Assembly: GCA_900544465.1 (NCBI GenBank)
Contig: UQVT01000100.1
Span: 1 to 7,333, forward strand
From: an uncultured Collinsella sp.
GTDB lineage: Bacteria; Actinomycetota; Coriobacteriia; Coriobacteriales; Coriobacteriaceae
Reading direction: 5' to 3'
DNA: 7,333 nt
The notes below the pieces were generated by a model. The model worked only from the letters and a program-made list of their open reading frames with translations. It made no database searches and was not told where the DNA came from. Positions 6,471 to 7,333 of the stretch are shown here, one piece after another. Each line of letters begins with the position of its first letter. Position 1 is the stretch's first letter. The position numbers and the translations under genes are program-made.

Positions 6471-7333
6471 TTAGGCGGTTTTTGCGCCCGTCCGGTTAAG
6501 AAAAGCTGCCAGATGCGTACACATCACGCAGCGCGCGGGCTTGGCGCTGGCGATCGGCCCAAACAACAAACCGAGCCCCCGATGGTTATCCTTGAGCGCG
6601 GCGACCATCTGACGGGTTCGAGGCGCCTCGAGCATATCACGCATGCGGGCGGAACGCTCGATTGACGACACTCCATGCGGGCTCAGACACAAATTCTCGA
6701 TGCAGGCGACCAGTCCGGCAAAGTAGAACTTTTGGCTTGCCAGCTTGAGCCGACCACCGCTATCTGCTTCCGAGAGTGAGTCCGCAAGCTCGTCGAGCGC
6801 TCGAGTGTCATCGGATATCCTGGCATACATGGTGGGATCAAAGGCATCTGTAAGCTTAGGTGCCACCGCGTGGAAACAAGCGTCGCCGCAGCCGGACACG
6901 AATCGTGCCTGCGAGAGCGCATAAGCCATAAACTCAACCGTACGGTACGCCTTGCCGCGCGACAGGCATGCCTCAAACAGCGGACGGCTATACATCACGC
7001 CAGAGGTCTGAGCGACTAGGCCGCCCAAAATCAACTGAGGCAGCCCAGTCACCATAGAAGACTCGTCTTCTATGGCAATAGAGGCAGCATCCAAGACGCG
7101 CGAATGGCGTTCTCGATGTGCATCATAGCGGTCGAGCGACACCGTGGGGAACACTATGTCTGCCGCAGTATCGCACGCGATATCGACCATCTTGGAAAGG
7201 GACTGCGGAGCAAACCACTCATCGGCGTTCATAGCGATGATTTGAGAGCCGCGCGAGACAGCAAAACCGGCACGAAGGCAAGCGCCGCGCTTCGCGTCCT
7301 CGACGTCAATCAAATCAATATGGATGTCCCTGT
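6471..7333 (-). CDS. Family 2 glycosyltransferase-like protein, N-terminus outside window
   Basis: The frame is open through the right edge, so the gene starts beyond 7333; 286 C-terminal residues are visible. The first visible stretch follows the GT2 (GT-A fold) pattern. An Arg-Gly-Ala segment (RGACLRAGFAVSRGS) leads into IIAMNADEWFAP, the position of the usual DxD-type DADD metal and nucleotide-sugar site. Such enzymes transfer sugars from nucleotide donors at the inner membrane face during capsule, exopolysaccharide or teichoic-acid-like synthesis. The first Asp of the expected DxD is Asn here, and the usual ED catalytic motif is not obvious: the nearest candidate is TVEFMAYAL, about 120 residues further on. 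The C-terminal half is helical-looking with no clear membrane segment. The TTG at 7313 is an internal codon, not a credible start. The fold assignment is likely; donor, acceptor and even activity are unknown. Confidence 0.7.
   Translation of the reverse strand, partial: RDIHIDLIDVEDAKRGACLRAGFAVSRGSQIIAMNADEWFAPQSLSKMVDIACDTAADIVFPTVSLDRYDAHRERHSRVLDAASIAIEDESSMVTGLPQLILGGLVAQTSGVMYSRPLFEACLSRGKAYRTVEFMAYALSQARFVSGCGDACFHAVAPKLTDAFDPTMYARISDDTRALDELADSLSEADSGGRLKLASQKFYFAGLVACIENLCLSPHGVSSIERSARMRDMLEAPRTRQMVAALKDNHRGLGLLFGPIASAKPARCVMCTHLAAFLNRTGAKTA

Noticed and set aside
6465..6478. Short GCC-GTTTA-GGC hairpin followed by GGTTTTT on the plus strand, resembling a terminator
   Set aside because: The stem is only three base pairs, it lies at the coding end of the glycosyltransferase gene, and no plus-strand gene precedes it.
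7311..7313. TTG as start codon of the glycosyltransferase gene
   Set aside because: The frame continues without a stop to the window edge, the residues before it fit the GT2 pattern, and there is no ribosome site, so the gene is simply cut by the edge.

Overview
The window looks like ordinary chromosomal housekeeping sequence from a high-GC actinobacterium. A Coriobacteriia member such as Collinsella is my best guess. This rests on GC-rich codon use, strong AGGAGG-type ribosome sites, a type-2 tyrosyl-tRNA synthetase and a class A penicillin-binding protein with a Thr/Gly/Pro tail. The taxon is inferred, because no rRNA or other taxon-specific gene is present.

Layout, left to right. Positions 1-58 are an unassigned edge. 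A perfect 10-bp hairpin at 59-82 follows the stop of tyrS (84-1295, minus strand). Upstream of tyrS, on the same strand, is a U32-family gene (1392-3350) resembling the rRNA hydroxylation factor RlhA. The 96-base gap between them holds a candidate extended -10 promoter and a small leader hairpin. A divergent intergenic region (3351-3512) separates the U32 gene from a plus-strand bifunctional class A PBP (3513-5711). The PBP ends at a strong intrinsic terminator (5735-5775). A second hairpin (5822-5851) faces it and probably ends the minus-strand argR (5901-6338). Upstream of argR are a small ARG-box-like dyad and a striking 13-bp inverted repeat (6427-6464). A family-2 glycosyltransferase-like gene (6471-7333, minus) then runs off the right edge without its N-terminus.

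Functions. tyrS and the U32 gene both serve translation (tRNA charging and probably RNA modification) and could be partly co-transcribed. The PBP builds peptidoglycan outside the membrane. ArgR senses arginine and controls its metabolism. The glycosyltransferase probably acts in surface polysaccharide synthesis. I see no mobile element, CRISPR array, tRNA, rRNA or defence system, and nothing that supports a wholly new system. The points most worth a second look are the inverted repeat upstream of argR, the Asp-to-Asn change in ArgR's arginine-binding motif, the altered glycosyltransferase motifs, and the low-complexity PBP tail. For three genes I chose a start inside the longest open frame, because a ribosome-binding site sits at the internal ATG.
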